Positions 1 to 7,268 of a stretch of 24,541 bases of DNA are shown here, in pieces; position 1 is the stretch's first letter; every line of letters starts with the position of its first letter. Below the pieces are notes generated by a model, which was not told the origin of the DNA, ran no database searches, and saw only the letters and a list, made by a program, of their open reading frames with translations. This DNA comes from WFQV01 sp964611145 (GTDB lineage: Bacteria > Bacteroidota > Ignavibacteria > Ignavibacteriales > Melioribacteraceae), in assembly GCA_964611145.1 (NCBI GenBank), contig CAZSYM010000037.1:1-24541 (forward strand), in the 5' to 3' direction. A program made the translations under genes and the position numbers.

Positions 1-2
1 CC

Positions 3-1166
3 GGCTGCAAGTCGAGCACGGAGCCCGTTCCGCCGGAAAAGAAACCGCCGGGATATCAAGAAAATATTACTTGGCCGAGTTTGGCAAATAGTCCCTGGGC
101 GATGTACAGACACGATCCCCAATCTACAGGCAGAACTTCTTTTACCGGGCCACTCGAGGGCATAGTTCAAGTAAAAGTTGATACTACGACGGTAATTCAA
201 AGCGGTGTTTCGATTGGGAATAATTCGGTTGTTTATTTTAACGCATTTTCGCAAAATTTATTCGGAGTAGATTATTCGGGTAATGTAGTGCTACATAAAG
301 ATTTTAATAGCACCGAAGCGTTTTGCACTCCGATTATAAGTAAAGATTCTGTTTTGTACTTTGCTTTGGCAACAGCTAAGAAACTAATAGCGATGAACGA
401 AGACGGCTCTTTGAAATGGTCCAAGGATTGGGATGCACAAATATGGGCCGAGATGAATATTGATAAAGAAGGGAATCTTTATTTGCTTGATGAAGGAAAA
501 ACATTGTATGCAATTAGTAAGAACGGTGATGTGTTGTGGTCGTACAATGACCCGTCATTTAACGGTTATAGTTATAGCGTACTTACCTTTTCACCCGACG
601 GTAGAACACTTTATATACCGGGAAGCGGTCCGCCTTCACTAATTGCTTTTGATGTTATGAACCAAACAATCAAATGGAAATTCGGAGCTAGTGTATTAAG
701 AGCGGCTCCTATCGTGGATTCTCAGGGAAATGTCTATATCCTGTCATATACAAATGCCGACAGTACTTCTCGCCCGGCATTCTATTCGATTAAACCCGAC
801 GGGACAATAAGATGGAAATATCAATTTGTTAACAAATTAAAGCGATATGCCGAAGGATATTTTGATCCGACAATAGATTGGAACGGCAATCTTTATCTGG
901 CTACTGAAGATTCTGTTTTCAGTTTCGACTATCAAGGAAACTTAAGATGGAAAAAAGGATATAAAATTAGTAGCACTTCTTTAATTTGCGACAAGTTCAA
1001 TAATATTTATTTTAGCGTTTGGGGAAGCATTATTGCACTCTCTGATAAAGGAGAAGTTGTTTGGAAAATTGATTATGACCCCACGCAACAAGCTGCACCG
1101 GCTATTAACGATAAAAAACAATTATTTTTCCCTTCATTTACGAAAGGTATGCTTATTATTGAATAG
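3..1166 (+). CDS. PQQ-like beta-propeller repeat lipoprotein, 5' end missing
   Basis: The reading frame is open to the left edge. The first two codons visible are Gly-Cys followed by Lys-Ser-Ser-Thr and a Pro-rich linker, which looks like the end of a lipobox with the lipidated cysteine at base 6. The true start therefore lies just outside the window; the TTG at base 81 is internal. The mature part opens with SPWAMYRHDPQSTGR, typical of exported PQQ/quinoprotein-like propellers. Blade motifs of the form G-x-(L/I/V)-x-W recur: GSLKW, GDVLW, TIKW, GTIRW, GNLRW, GEVVW. No quinone-binding or catalytic residues can be assigned, so a structural or binding role at the cell surface is more likely than an enzyme. 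A Shine-Dalgarno sequence and a second start follow directly, so it was probably co-transcribed with the gene interrupted by the gap. Confidence 0.85.
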   Translation, partial: GCKSSTEPVPPEKKPPGYQENITWPSLANSPWAMYRHDPQSTGRTSFTGPLEGIVQVKVDTTTVIQSGVSIGNNSVVYFNAFSQNLFGVDYSGNVVLHKDFNSTEAFCTPIISKDSVLYFALATAKKLIAMNEDGSLKWSKDWDAQIWAEMNIDKEGNLYLLDEGKTLYAISKNGDVLWSYNDPSFNGYSYSVLTFSPDGRTLYIPGSGPPSLIAFDVMNQTIKWKFGASVLRAAPIVDSQGNVYILSYTNADSTSRPAFYSIKPDGTIRWKYQFVNKLKRYAEGYFDPTIDWNGNLYLATEDSVFSFDYQGNLRWKKGYKISSTSLICDKFNNIYFSVWGSIIALSDKGEVVWKIDYDPTQQAAPAINDKKQLFFPSFTKGMLIIE

Positions 1167-1177
1167 GAGAATTAAAT

Positions 1178-1238
1178 TTGAAGAACATCGTTTTATTCTT
1201 TTTATGTTTACCCCGTTATTTGCTCGCTGAGCTAGGGG
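1178..1238 (+). CDS. Signal-peptide-like start of a gene cut by the assembly gap
   Basis: After the stop of the propeller gene an AGGAGA ribosome binding site lies 7 bases before a TTG codon. The peptide that follows, MKNIVLFFLCL and on, is hydrophobic like a signal peptide. The frame runs into the run of Ns. If the two 55-base copies flanking the gap are the same locus and are collapsed, the frame continues for only nine more residues past the shared 55 bases and stops at TAA, giving a 29-residue peptide. If there is real sequence in the gap, this is the N-terminus of an unknown exported protein. The data cannot decide between these. Confidence 0.35.
1184..1238 (+). repeat. 55-base direct repeat, left copy (gap edge)
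   Basis: Identical base for base to 1339-1393 and ends exactly at the first N. It contains a small inverted repeat, GCTC-GCT-GAGC. Exact abutment to the gap suggests both copies are the same terminal k-mer of two contigs, although a genuine repeat that broke the assembly is possible. Confidence 0.95.
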
Positions 1239-1338
1239 NNNNNNNNNNNNNNNNNNNNNNNNNNNNNNNNNNNNNNNNNNNNNNNNNNNNNNNNNNNNNN
1301 NNNNNNNNNNNNNNNNNNNNNNNNNNNNNNNNNNNNNN
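1239..1338. other. Scaffold gap of exactly 100 N
   Basis: One hundred consecutive Ns, the conventional length for a gap of unknown size. Nothing can be said about the true content or length. Confidence 0.99.
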
Positions 1339-1393
1339 AACATCGTTTTATTCTTTTTATGTTTACCCCGTTATTTGCTCGCTGAGCTAGGGG
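1339..1393 (+). repeat. 55-base direct repeat, right copy (gap edge)
   Basis: Identical to 1184-1238 and begins at the first base after the Ns. See the left copy for interpretation. Confidence 0.95.
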
Positions 1394-1437
1394 TTTTCAG
1401 ATACAACAATTAAACAATTTCCATTTCACAAATGACG

Positions 1438-1460
1438 GATGACAAGAAAGGTCGTCTTTT
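1438..1460 (+). terminator. Possible terminator for the propeller transcript
   Basis: GATGAC and GTCGTC pair as a 6-bp stem (one G-T pair) around a 7-base AAGAAAG loop, followed directly by TTTT. It lies between the plus-strand transcript and the convergent end of dnaX. The stem is short, so this is tentative. Confidence 0.35.
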
Positions 1461-3084
1461 ATTTAATTTCCTTTCCGCCGAGTTTTTCAATTATCGCTTT
1501 GATTAAAGGATTATCCTCGGACGAATTTTTGGGCGCGTTGTTTGTGAAAGAGTTTTCCTGGGGCTTTTTTTCTTCTGATTCTATCGCTTTTATTTCGATG
1601 GTAACTTTCTTGCCGAAGTAATTCTTGAAGGCTTCCGTTAGAAATCGTATGTTAAAATTAACTATTTCCAATCCTTCCTTTTTGGCTAATTGAATGACCA
1701 AATGTGAATTGGAAAAACTTAGGGGAGAGCTGTTTATTAAAAAGCTGCCCACGCTGAATTTTTGGCGATTAACCTCGGCGATGAATTCTTTCCAGTGGAG
1801 TTTTAAATCGTCTATCGAGTTAATTTCAATTCTCGGTTTTTCGGTTTCTTTCTTTATGGTTTCTTCTTTTACGGGAGAGATGTTATTTTCAATCGGAGCT
1901 TTTTTTTTAACTTCCGTTTGCTGAGGAGTTGAGTTTGATTTGGTTGGTAAAGTCTCCTTGTTTTTCAATATATCAATCAATTCCGTAATCGTGGCGCTCC
2001 GTTCCAGTCCGATCAATTTTGAAAGTCCTATTTCAACGGATAATCTTTGATTTTGTGCAATCTTAACCTCCGCTAGTAGCTTTGTTAGAAATGTGAGGAT
2101 TCGGAGCAAATCTGCTTCGGAAAAACTTGCTTTTAAGGATTCGTATTTAAGCTTGGACATTTCGCTTGCTTCCAAATATTTTGCGCTACCGGTTACGGAG
2201 ATAGCCATGATGTTTCGGAAATGCTCTATCAAGCCCATTACGAAATCGATGAAATTCCAGCCGTTCTCGTAGAGTTTTTGGACTGTTTCGTACGCAACGC
2301 GGAAATCGTTTTTCAGAACAGCTTCCGAAATGCCGAAGAAAATATCCTCGTCAATAAGATTGAGCATTTTCCGCACTTCATCGCTTGTTATTTTCGAGCC
2401 GCAGTAAGAGGCTACTTGGTCGAATAAACTTTGCGCATCGCGCAAAGCGCCGTCCGCTTTTTTGGCGATTATCGTTAGAGATTCGTCGTCGATTTCAATC
2501 GATTCGGCTTTTGCGATTTTCGAGAGTAGCCCTTTTATTTCATTGAGTTCTATTCGCCGAAAATCGAAACGCTGGCAACGGGAAATTATCGTGAGCGGAA
2601 CTTTGTGTATGTCGGTTGTGGCAAAGATAAAAATCGTATGTTCGGGGGGTTCTTCCAGAGTTTTCAAAAGTGCATTGAAGGATTCGGTGGTTAGCATGTG
2701 AACTTCGTCTATGATATAAACCTTATATTTCCCGGCTGTGGGAGCATAGCGTACGGATTCCCGAAGTTGTCTTATTTCATCAATTCTTCGATTGGAAGCG
2801 CCGTCGATTTCAATTACGTCCATTGTTTGTCCGCTTTGTATTGCGCGGCACATTTCACATTCGTTACACGGTTCGCCTTCTTGGGGGTTCAAACAATTCA
2901 ATCTTTTGGCAAGAATTCTCGCAGTGGTGGTTTTGCCCACGCCGCGGGGACCGGCGAAAATATACGCATGTGCTATGCGTCCGTTTTTAATCGAGTTTTT
3001 CAAAGTTTGCGTAATGTGTGATTGCCCGACCACTTCGCTAAATTTTTGTGGTCTCCATTTCAACGCTGTTACGATGTAACTCAT
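1459..3084 (-). CDS. dnaX: DNA polymerase III subunit gamma/tau
   Basis: Clamp-loader ATPase that opens the sliding clamp and, as tau, tethers the polymerase and helicase. The 541-residue product has an AAA+ Walker A at about 45-53 (GPRGVGKTT), the four zinc-binding cysteines C64, C73, C76 and C79, a Walker B in VYIIDEVHML near 125, and the SRCQRFDFRR arginine-finger/sensor motif. The clamp-loader collar follows, then a variable charged tau tail from about 380. The start is the ATG at 3084, preceded by AAAGGA. It lies 18 bases after msrC, in the same orientation as lon and msrC, suggesting one transcript. An A9 run at codons 393-395 could produce a short gamma form; it is listed separately. 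Confidence 0.97.
   Translation of the reverse strand: MSYIVTALKWRPQKFSEVVGQSHITQTLKNSIKNGRIAHAYIFAGPRGVGKTTTARILAKRLNCLNPQEGEPCNECEMCRAIQSGQTMDVIEIDGASNRRIDEIRQLRESVRYAPTAGKYKVYIIDEVHMLTTESFNALLKTLEEPPEHTIFIFATTDIHKVPLTIISRCQRFDFRRIELNEIKGLLSKIAKAESIEIDDESLTIIAKKADGALRDAQSLFDQVASYCGSKITSDEVRKMLNLIDEDIFFGISEAVLKNDFRVAYETVQKLYENGWNFIDFVMGLIEHFRNIMAISVTGSAKYLEASEMSKLKYESLKASFSEADLLRILTFLTKLLAEVKIAQNQRLSVEIGLSKLIGLERSATITELIDILKNKETLPTKSNSTPQQTEVKKKAPIENNISPVKEETIKKETEKPRIEINSIDDLKLHWKEFIAEVNRQKFSVGSFLINSSPLSFSNSHLVIQLAKKEGLEIVNFNIRFLTEAFKNYFGKKVTIEIKAIESEEKKPQENSFTNNAPKNSSEDNPLIKAIIEKLGGKEIK
1900..1908 (-). promoter_or_regulatory. A9 slippery run inside dnaX (tau/gamma switch)
   Basis: On the coding strand dnaX reads GTT AAA AAA AAA GCT CCG at codons 392-397, a run of nine A. 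One extra base (or a -1 shift) gives Lys-Lys-Lys-Ser-Ser-Asp then TGA; one base fewer gives a stop after about ten more codons. Either event yields a product of roughly 400 residues that ends just after the clamp-loader core, the length expected of gamma. Thermus thermophilus dnaX makes gamma by transcriptional slippage on an A9 run, and E. coli dnaX by ribosomal frameshifting on AAAAAAG. No strong downstream hairpin is visible, which favours the transcriptional mechanism. Confidence 0.6.
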
Positions 3085-3102
3085 TGTATCCTTTTATAAA
3101 TT

Positions 3103-3612
3103 TTATTGGAGTTTAAAATTGCTTAAATTTAATTTGGAAGTCAAAATTGCAGTGGCTTTTTCCAGAAAGAATTTATCCGTTTCGTCGAACTCCGCAAGTT
3201 GATAACTGTCTATGTCCAAAACACCGAAAATTTTCCCTTTGTAATTTATGGGAACTACAATCTCCGATTTTGTTTTCGCATCGCAAAAGATGTGTCCGGG
3301 GAAAAGGTTAACATCGGGTACTATTATCGTTTTACTTTGCAAAGCCGCTTGTCCGCATACGCCTTCGCCTATTTTAATTACCGTGCAAGCCGTGTTGCCC
3401 TGAAAAGGTCCCAAGTAAAGAGAATCACCTTCGGCGATGTAAAAGCCCGTCCAACTGAAATCCTCGAAAGCATTGAAAAGAGCGGCGGAAAAGTTTGCCA
3501 AATTCGAAAGAATGGGTTCATCGGCGGAAATCAGATGTTCCAATTGTGGAACGATTTCCTCGTAAAGTTTATCCTTTTGAGATTTTTTGTTTACGGTAAT
3601 TGTGAAAGACAT
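3103..3612 (-). CDS. msrC: Free methionine-(R)-sulfoxide reductase (GAF domain)
   Basis: Reduces free Met-R-sulfoxide in the cytoplasm, an oxidative-damage repair step. The 169-residue protein is a single GAF domain with the family signatures LGPFQG, GVCG, FPGHIFCDA, SEIVVP and GVLDIDS. The three catalytic/resolving cysteines are C76, C86 and C110, with the same spacings (10 and 24) as Cys84, Cys94 and Cys118 of the E. coli enzyme. Its ATG overlaps the lon stop codon by one base (TAATG), so translation is probably coupled to lon. Grouping with a protease and a sulfoxide reductase suggests a protein-damage theme, which is inference. Confidence 0.93.
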   Translation of the reverse strand: MSFTITVNKKSQKDKLYEEIVPQLEHLISADEPILSNLANFSAALFNAFEDFSWTGFYIAEGDSLYLGPFQGNTACTVIKIGEGVCGQAALQSKTIIVPDVNLFPGHIFCDAKTKSEIVVPINYKGKIFGVLDIDSYQLAEFDETDKFFLEKATAILTSKLNLSNFKLQ

Positions 3613-6050
3613 TATTTCTTCTTCGTTTTTCCTTTGGTCGATTTTTTGGAAGCGGAAGATTTCTTCTTTCCGAAAGTATCAAAAACGTATGGAAAGGCTT
3701 CTTTGATTGTTTGAATAGGAATAATTTCCAAGCCTTCTTTCGCTTCCTTTTTGATTTCACTCAAATCCTTTTCGTTTTCTTTGGGAATCAGGACTTTTTT
3801 AATTCCTGCGCGACGTGCGGCAAGCAGTTTTTCGTTCAGACCTCCGATTGCCAGCACCTTTCCGCGGAGTGTGATTTCGCCCGTCATTGCTATATCGGAG
3901 CGAGCCGGTATGTTTTTAATTGCGGAATACATAGCCATTGCAAGTGTAATTCCGGCGGAGGGACCGTCTTTCGGAATTGCTCCTTCCGGCAGATGCACGT
4001 GAATTTCCTTCCCTTTGTGAAAGTTTGCGGGCAATCCCAATTCCTTGGCGTTCGAGCGTAGATAACTGAGAGCCGCTTGGGCGGATTCTTTCATCACATT
4101 GCCGATTTGTCCCGTAATTGTAAGCTTTTCCGCTCCGTCCATAATCGTGGCGTCCACGCTCAAAATATCGCCACCCACGCTTGTCCACGCCAGCCCGGTA
4201 ACGCTTCCTATTTTCGGCTCGGCTTCCGCTAATTTGTAACGATACCGAGGCACACCTAAAAATTCTTCTATTTTTTCAGGTGTTATTTTGAAGGAAATTT
4301 TTTTCTTCCTTCCCTTTTTCTTCTTTAACAATACGATTTCTTTTGCCGTTTTACGACAGACGGAAGCAATTTCTCTTTCGAGGTTTCGAACTCCGGCTTC
4401 TCGCGTGTATTCGTTTATGATTTTTGAAATGGCGTCGTCTTCGAATTGAACATCGAATTTGTCCAAGCCGTGAAATTTCAATTGCTTGGGAATAATATGC
4501 CTTTTGGCGATTTCCAATTTTTCGTATTCCAAGTAGCCGGGTAATTCTATTATTTCCATTCTGTCCTGGAGCGGTAGGGGAATATTATATCGAACATTGG
4601 CGGTGGTAATGAACATCACTTGGGAAAGGTCGTAATCCACGTCCAGGTAATGGTCGTTAAATGAATGATTTTGTTCCGGGTCTAACACTTCCAGCATTGC
4701 CGAAGATGGGTCGCCGCGGAAATCGGCGCTCATCTTGTCTATTTCGTCCAACAAAATCACAGGATTTATGGTACCGGCTCTTTTCATGGATTGAATTATT
4801 TTACCGGGCATCGAGCCTATGTAAGTACGGCGGTGTCCCCGAATTTCCGCTTCGTCTCTGATTCCTCCCAGACTGATGCGCACGAAATTTCTACCTATTG
4901 CCCGTGCTATGGATTTTCCCAACGAGGTTTTACCCACTCCCGGAGGTCCCACAAAGCAAAGAATTTGTCCCCGTATGTCCTTTACGAGATTCAGCACGGC
5001 TATATGCTCGACAATTCTTTCCTTTGGTTTTTCCAATCCGTAATGGTCTTCGTCAAGTATTTTCTTTACGTTTTCTATGTCGAGATTGTCTTTCGTCTTT
5101 TTACGCCAAGGTACGTCCACAAGCCAATCCAGGTAATTGCGTATTACGGTTGCTTCGGGAGAACTGGGCGGGGTTTTACGCAATTTACTCAATTCTTCGA
5201 GGGCAATTTCTTCGACCTCCTTGGGCATTTTCGCCTTTTTGATTTTATCGTGCAGTTTCTTGAACTCCGGTGAAATTACGTCTTCGTCCTCGCCGAGTTC
5301 TTCCTGCAAAATTCGGATTTGTTCCTGGATAATGAATTTCCTTTGGGTCTTAGCGATGTTTTCCTGTACTTTGTTTTCTATTTCCTTTTCGATTTTCAGA
5401 ATGTCGATTTCGGAGCTTAAAATGCGTATGATTTCATAAATCTGTTCGCGGAGCGAGAATTTTTTGAGGATTTCTTGTTTTACCTGAATAGATTGATTTA
5501 TGTTTGCCGCCACGTAAAAGACTTTTCGATCGGGTTCGGAAATATTTTCGTAAGCGGAAATAGTTTCGGACGGTATGGAATTATTTGCGGAAACGTACTC
5601 CTTGAATTTAGCACCCATGTGGCGTATAAGCGCGTCCAATTCGCGGGAATCTTCTATCGTCGGAACAATTATGTTTATTTCCGCTTCGAAGAAATCTTTG
5701 TTATCCGTGAATTTTATTATTTTTCCCTGAATTACGCCGTCGATTAATATTTTCAGCAGACCGTTGGGGAGTTTAAGAATCTGAATTATTTTGGCAATTG
5801 TGCCTTCGGGATAAATGTCTTCCGGTGTGGGCTCGTCTATTTGGGGATTTTTTTGAGCCGTGAGGAAAATATATTTTGAATTATCCAATGCAAAGTTTGC
5901 CGCACGTATCGATTGCTCGCGTCCTACAAGTACCGGAAAAATCATGTATGGAAAAATTACCGTATCTCTAAGAGGTAAAACGGGTAATATTTTTGGTATG
6001 TTATCTACGACCAAATCGTTTTTAGGCATTTCCATCTTGCTCTTGCTCAT
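3612..6050 (-). CDS. lon: ATP-dependent Lon protease (endopeptidase La)
   Basis: Cytoplasmic AAA+ serine protease that degrades misfolded and regulatory proteins. The 812-residue length is normal for LonA. The N-terminal substrate-binding domain begins with the LPVLPLRDTVIFP motif. The ATPase has Walker A GPPGVGKTSLGKS and Walker B ILLDEIDKM. The protease domain has the catalytic Ser698 in PKDGPSAG and Lys741 in NEKLLAA, with the same 43-residue spacing as Ser679/Lys722 in E. coli. The last 18 residues (795-812) contain ten lysines, a basic tail beyond the usual protease fold. The ATG at 6050 is preceded by AGGAGC about 11 bases upstream. First gene of the lon-msrC-dnaX group. Confidence 0.97.
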   Translation of the reverse strand: MSKSKMEMPKNDLVVDNIPKILPVLPLRDTVIFPYMIFPVLVGREQSIRAANFALDNSKYIFLTAQKNPQIDEPTPEDIYPEGTIAKIIQILKLPNGLLKILIDGVIQGKIIKFTDNKDFFEAEINIIVPTIEDSRELDALIRHMGAKFKEYVSANNSIPSETISAYENISEPDRKVFYVAANINQSIQVKQEILKKFSLREQIYEIIRILSSEIDILKIEKEIENKVQENIAKTQRKFIIQEQIRILQEELGEDEDVISPEFKKLHDKIKKAKMPKEVEEIALEELSKLRKTPPSSPEATVIRNYLDWLVDVPWRKKTKDNLDIENVKKILDEDHYGLEKPKERIVEHIAVLNLVKDIRGQILCFVGPPGVGKTSLGKSIARAIGRNFVRISLGGIRDEAEIRGHRRTYIGSMPGKIIQSMKRAGTINPVILLDEIDKMSADFRGDPSSAMLEVLDPEQNHSFNDHYLDVDYDLSQVMFITTANVRYNIPLPLQDRMEIIELPGYLEYEKLEIAKRHIIPKQLKFHGLDKFDVQFEDDAISKIINEYTREAGVRNLEREIASVCRKTAKEIVLLKKKKGRKKKISFKITPEKIEEFLGVPRYRYKLAEAEPKIGSVTGLAWTSVGGDILSVDATIMDGAEKLTITGQIGNVMKESAQAALSYLRSNAKELGLPANFHKGKEIHVHLPEGAIPKDGPSAGITLAMAMYSAIKNIPARSDIAMTGEITLRGKVLAIGGLNEKLLAARRAGIKKVLIPKENEKDLSEIKKEAKEGLEIIPIQTIKEAFPYVFDTFGKKKSSASKKSTKGKTKKK

Positions 6051-6087
6051 CTAAAAATTCGCTCCTAACTAATGAAATTAATGGGTT

Positions 6088-6119
6088 GAAATATACCAAA
6101 TATCATAAGCTCCGACAAC
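6088..6119 (-). promoter_or_regulatory. Candidate lon promoter, Bacteroidota type
   Basis: On the minus strand GTTG, 20 bases, then TATATTTC, close to the TTTG-N19/20-TAnnTTTG pattern of Bacteroidota sigma factors, about 40 bases before the lon start. No CIRCE heat-shock operator is seen here. Confidence 0.38.
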
Positions 6120-6211
6120 TTGAGAAGTATCTTCCGCATAAGATAAAATATGTGGAGAGAAAATAAATTCCGAGATTTTCTTGAAGCAGGCCTATTTTGG
6201 TTTTCAAAACA

Positions 6212-6243
6212 TTTTTTAGTAACATTTACGTTGTTTATCTTTG
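6212..6243 (+). promoter_or_regulatory. Candidate promoter of the ABC importer operon
   Basis: TATCTTTG at 6236-6243 matches TAnnTTTG fully; the upstream element is TTTT at 6212-6215 with a 20-base spacer. It would place the transcript start some 20 bases before the ATG at 6270. Confidence 0.38.
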
Positions 6244-6269
6244 CTCATGAAGAAATCAAAAGGTTTTTC

Positions 6270-7268
6270 ATGAGAAAAGTATTGTGGATTTTGGTGTTAT
6301 CGGTTATTGTTAGTTGTAGGACAAACGATAACGTCGTGGTTGTTTACACCACAGTTGACCAAGTTTTTTCCGAACCGATACTTAAAGATTTCGAACGGGA
6401 GACGGGCATCAAAGTAAAAGCGGTGTTCGACGCCGAAGAAACGAAATCGACGGGAGTTGTAAATAGAATTATCGCGGAAAAAGATAATCCGCAATGCGAC
6501 GTTTTTTGGAGCGGCGACCCGGTGCGAACGATTATGCTAAAACAAAAAGGAATTACGCAACCTTACCGTTCGCCTTCGGCGGAAGGAATTCCCGCGGCGT
6601 TTATCGACCCCGAATTTCATTGGACGGGATTTTCAGCGCGCGCCCGCGTTTTGATTTACAATAAAAAACTGCTTGCCGAAAAAGACGCGCCGAAGTCAAT
6701 CTTCGAATTGACGAAAAAGAAATACAAAGGCGAAGTCGCCATCGCTAATCCGCTTTTCGGAACTACAACGTTTCACGTAGCCGCGATATTTGAAAAAATG
6801 GGCGACGACTTGGCGCGCAAATATTTCGAAGCGCTGAAAAACAACGACGTCGTAATTGCAACAAGCAACGGCGACGTTAAAAATCGCGTAATGCGCGGCG
6901 AAGTCGCTTGCGGACTTACCGATACCGACGACGCATTCGAAGCGAAAAAAGAAAGCGACGAAGTCGATTATCTTTTCCTTGACCAATTAAGCGGTTTCGG
7001 AACTTTAATTATGCCGAACACCGTGAATTTAATAGCGAATTGCAAACACGCGGAGAACGGGAAAAAATTAATCGATTATTTATTAAGTAAAACAACCGAA
7101 GCCAAACTCGCGAAATCGTGCGCGCAAATGCCTTTGCACAAAGGCGTTCCCGTTCCGCCCGATGTTCCTTCGCTCGATGCGATTACGCCGATGACGATAA
7201 GTTACGAAAAAACGGCGGCGCTTCTTCCGCAAATTCAAAAATACGTCAAGCGATGGATGGCGAAATAG
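6270..7268 (+). CDS. ABC importer substrate-binding lipoprotein (Fe3+/thiamine-type family)
   Basis: Captures solute outside the inner membrane for the permease encoded next. The chosen ATG at 6270 gives a compact lipoprotein signal (MRKVLWILVLSVIVSC, lipidated Cys16) and has AAAGG upstream; the longer frame from 6150 would put 40 residues before the signal. The 332-residue protein has the class features VVVYTTVD at the mature N-terminus, a CDVFWSGDP segment near 76-83, and a GTLIMPNTVNLI hinge strand. In FbpA/FutA relatives a Tyr pair binds iron in the middle region; here that stretch reads GLTDTDDA (215-222) without tyrosines. The substrate may therefore not be bare Fe3+. An ATG at 6247 opens an 8-codon frame whose stop overlaps this start (ATGA). 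GCG/CGC-rich codons set it apart from lon. Confidence 0.85.
   Translation: MRKVLWILVLSVIVSCRTNDNVVVVYTTVDQVFSEPILKDFERETGIKVKAVFDAEETKSTGVVNRIIAEKDNPQCDVFWSGDPVRTIMLKQKGITQPYRSPSAEGIPAAFIDPEFHWTGFSARARVLIYNKKLLAEKDAPKSIFELTKKKYKGEVAIANPLFGTTTFHVAAIFEKMGDDLARKYFEALKNNDVVIATSNGDVKNRVMRGEVACGLTDTDDAFEAKKESDEVDYLFLDQLSGFGTLIMPNTVNLIANCKHAENGKKLIDYLLSKTTEAKLAKSCAQMPLHKGVPVPPDVPSLDAITPMTISYEKTAALLPQIQKYVKRWMAK

Noticed and set aside
1339..1430. tRNA-like TAGCTCAG on the minus strand next to the gap
   Set aside because: The D-arm-like string is only an inverted repeat with a 3-base loop; no acceptor stem, anticodon arm or T-arm can be built around it.
3199..3714. Plus-strand open frame of 171 codons
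   Set aside because: Antisense to msrC and the end of lon, both with complete catalytic motifs.
6150..6269. N-terminal extension of the binding protein
   Set aside because: It would put about 40 residues before a perfect lipoprotein signal; the ATG at 6270 has its own ribosome site.
7118..7252. N-terminal extension of the permease frame
   Set aside because: Arginine/serine-rich, hydrophilic and wholly inside the binding-protein gene in another frame; the ATG at 7253 starts the first membrane segment as expected.
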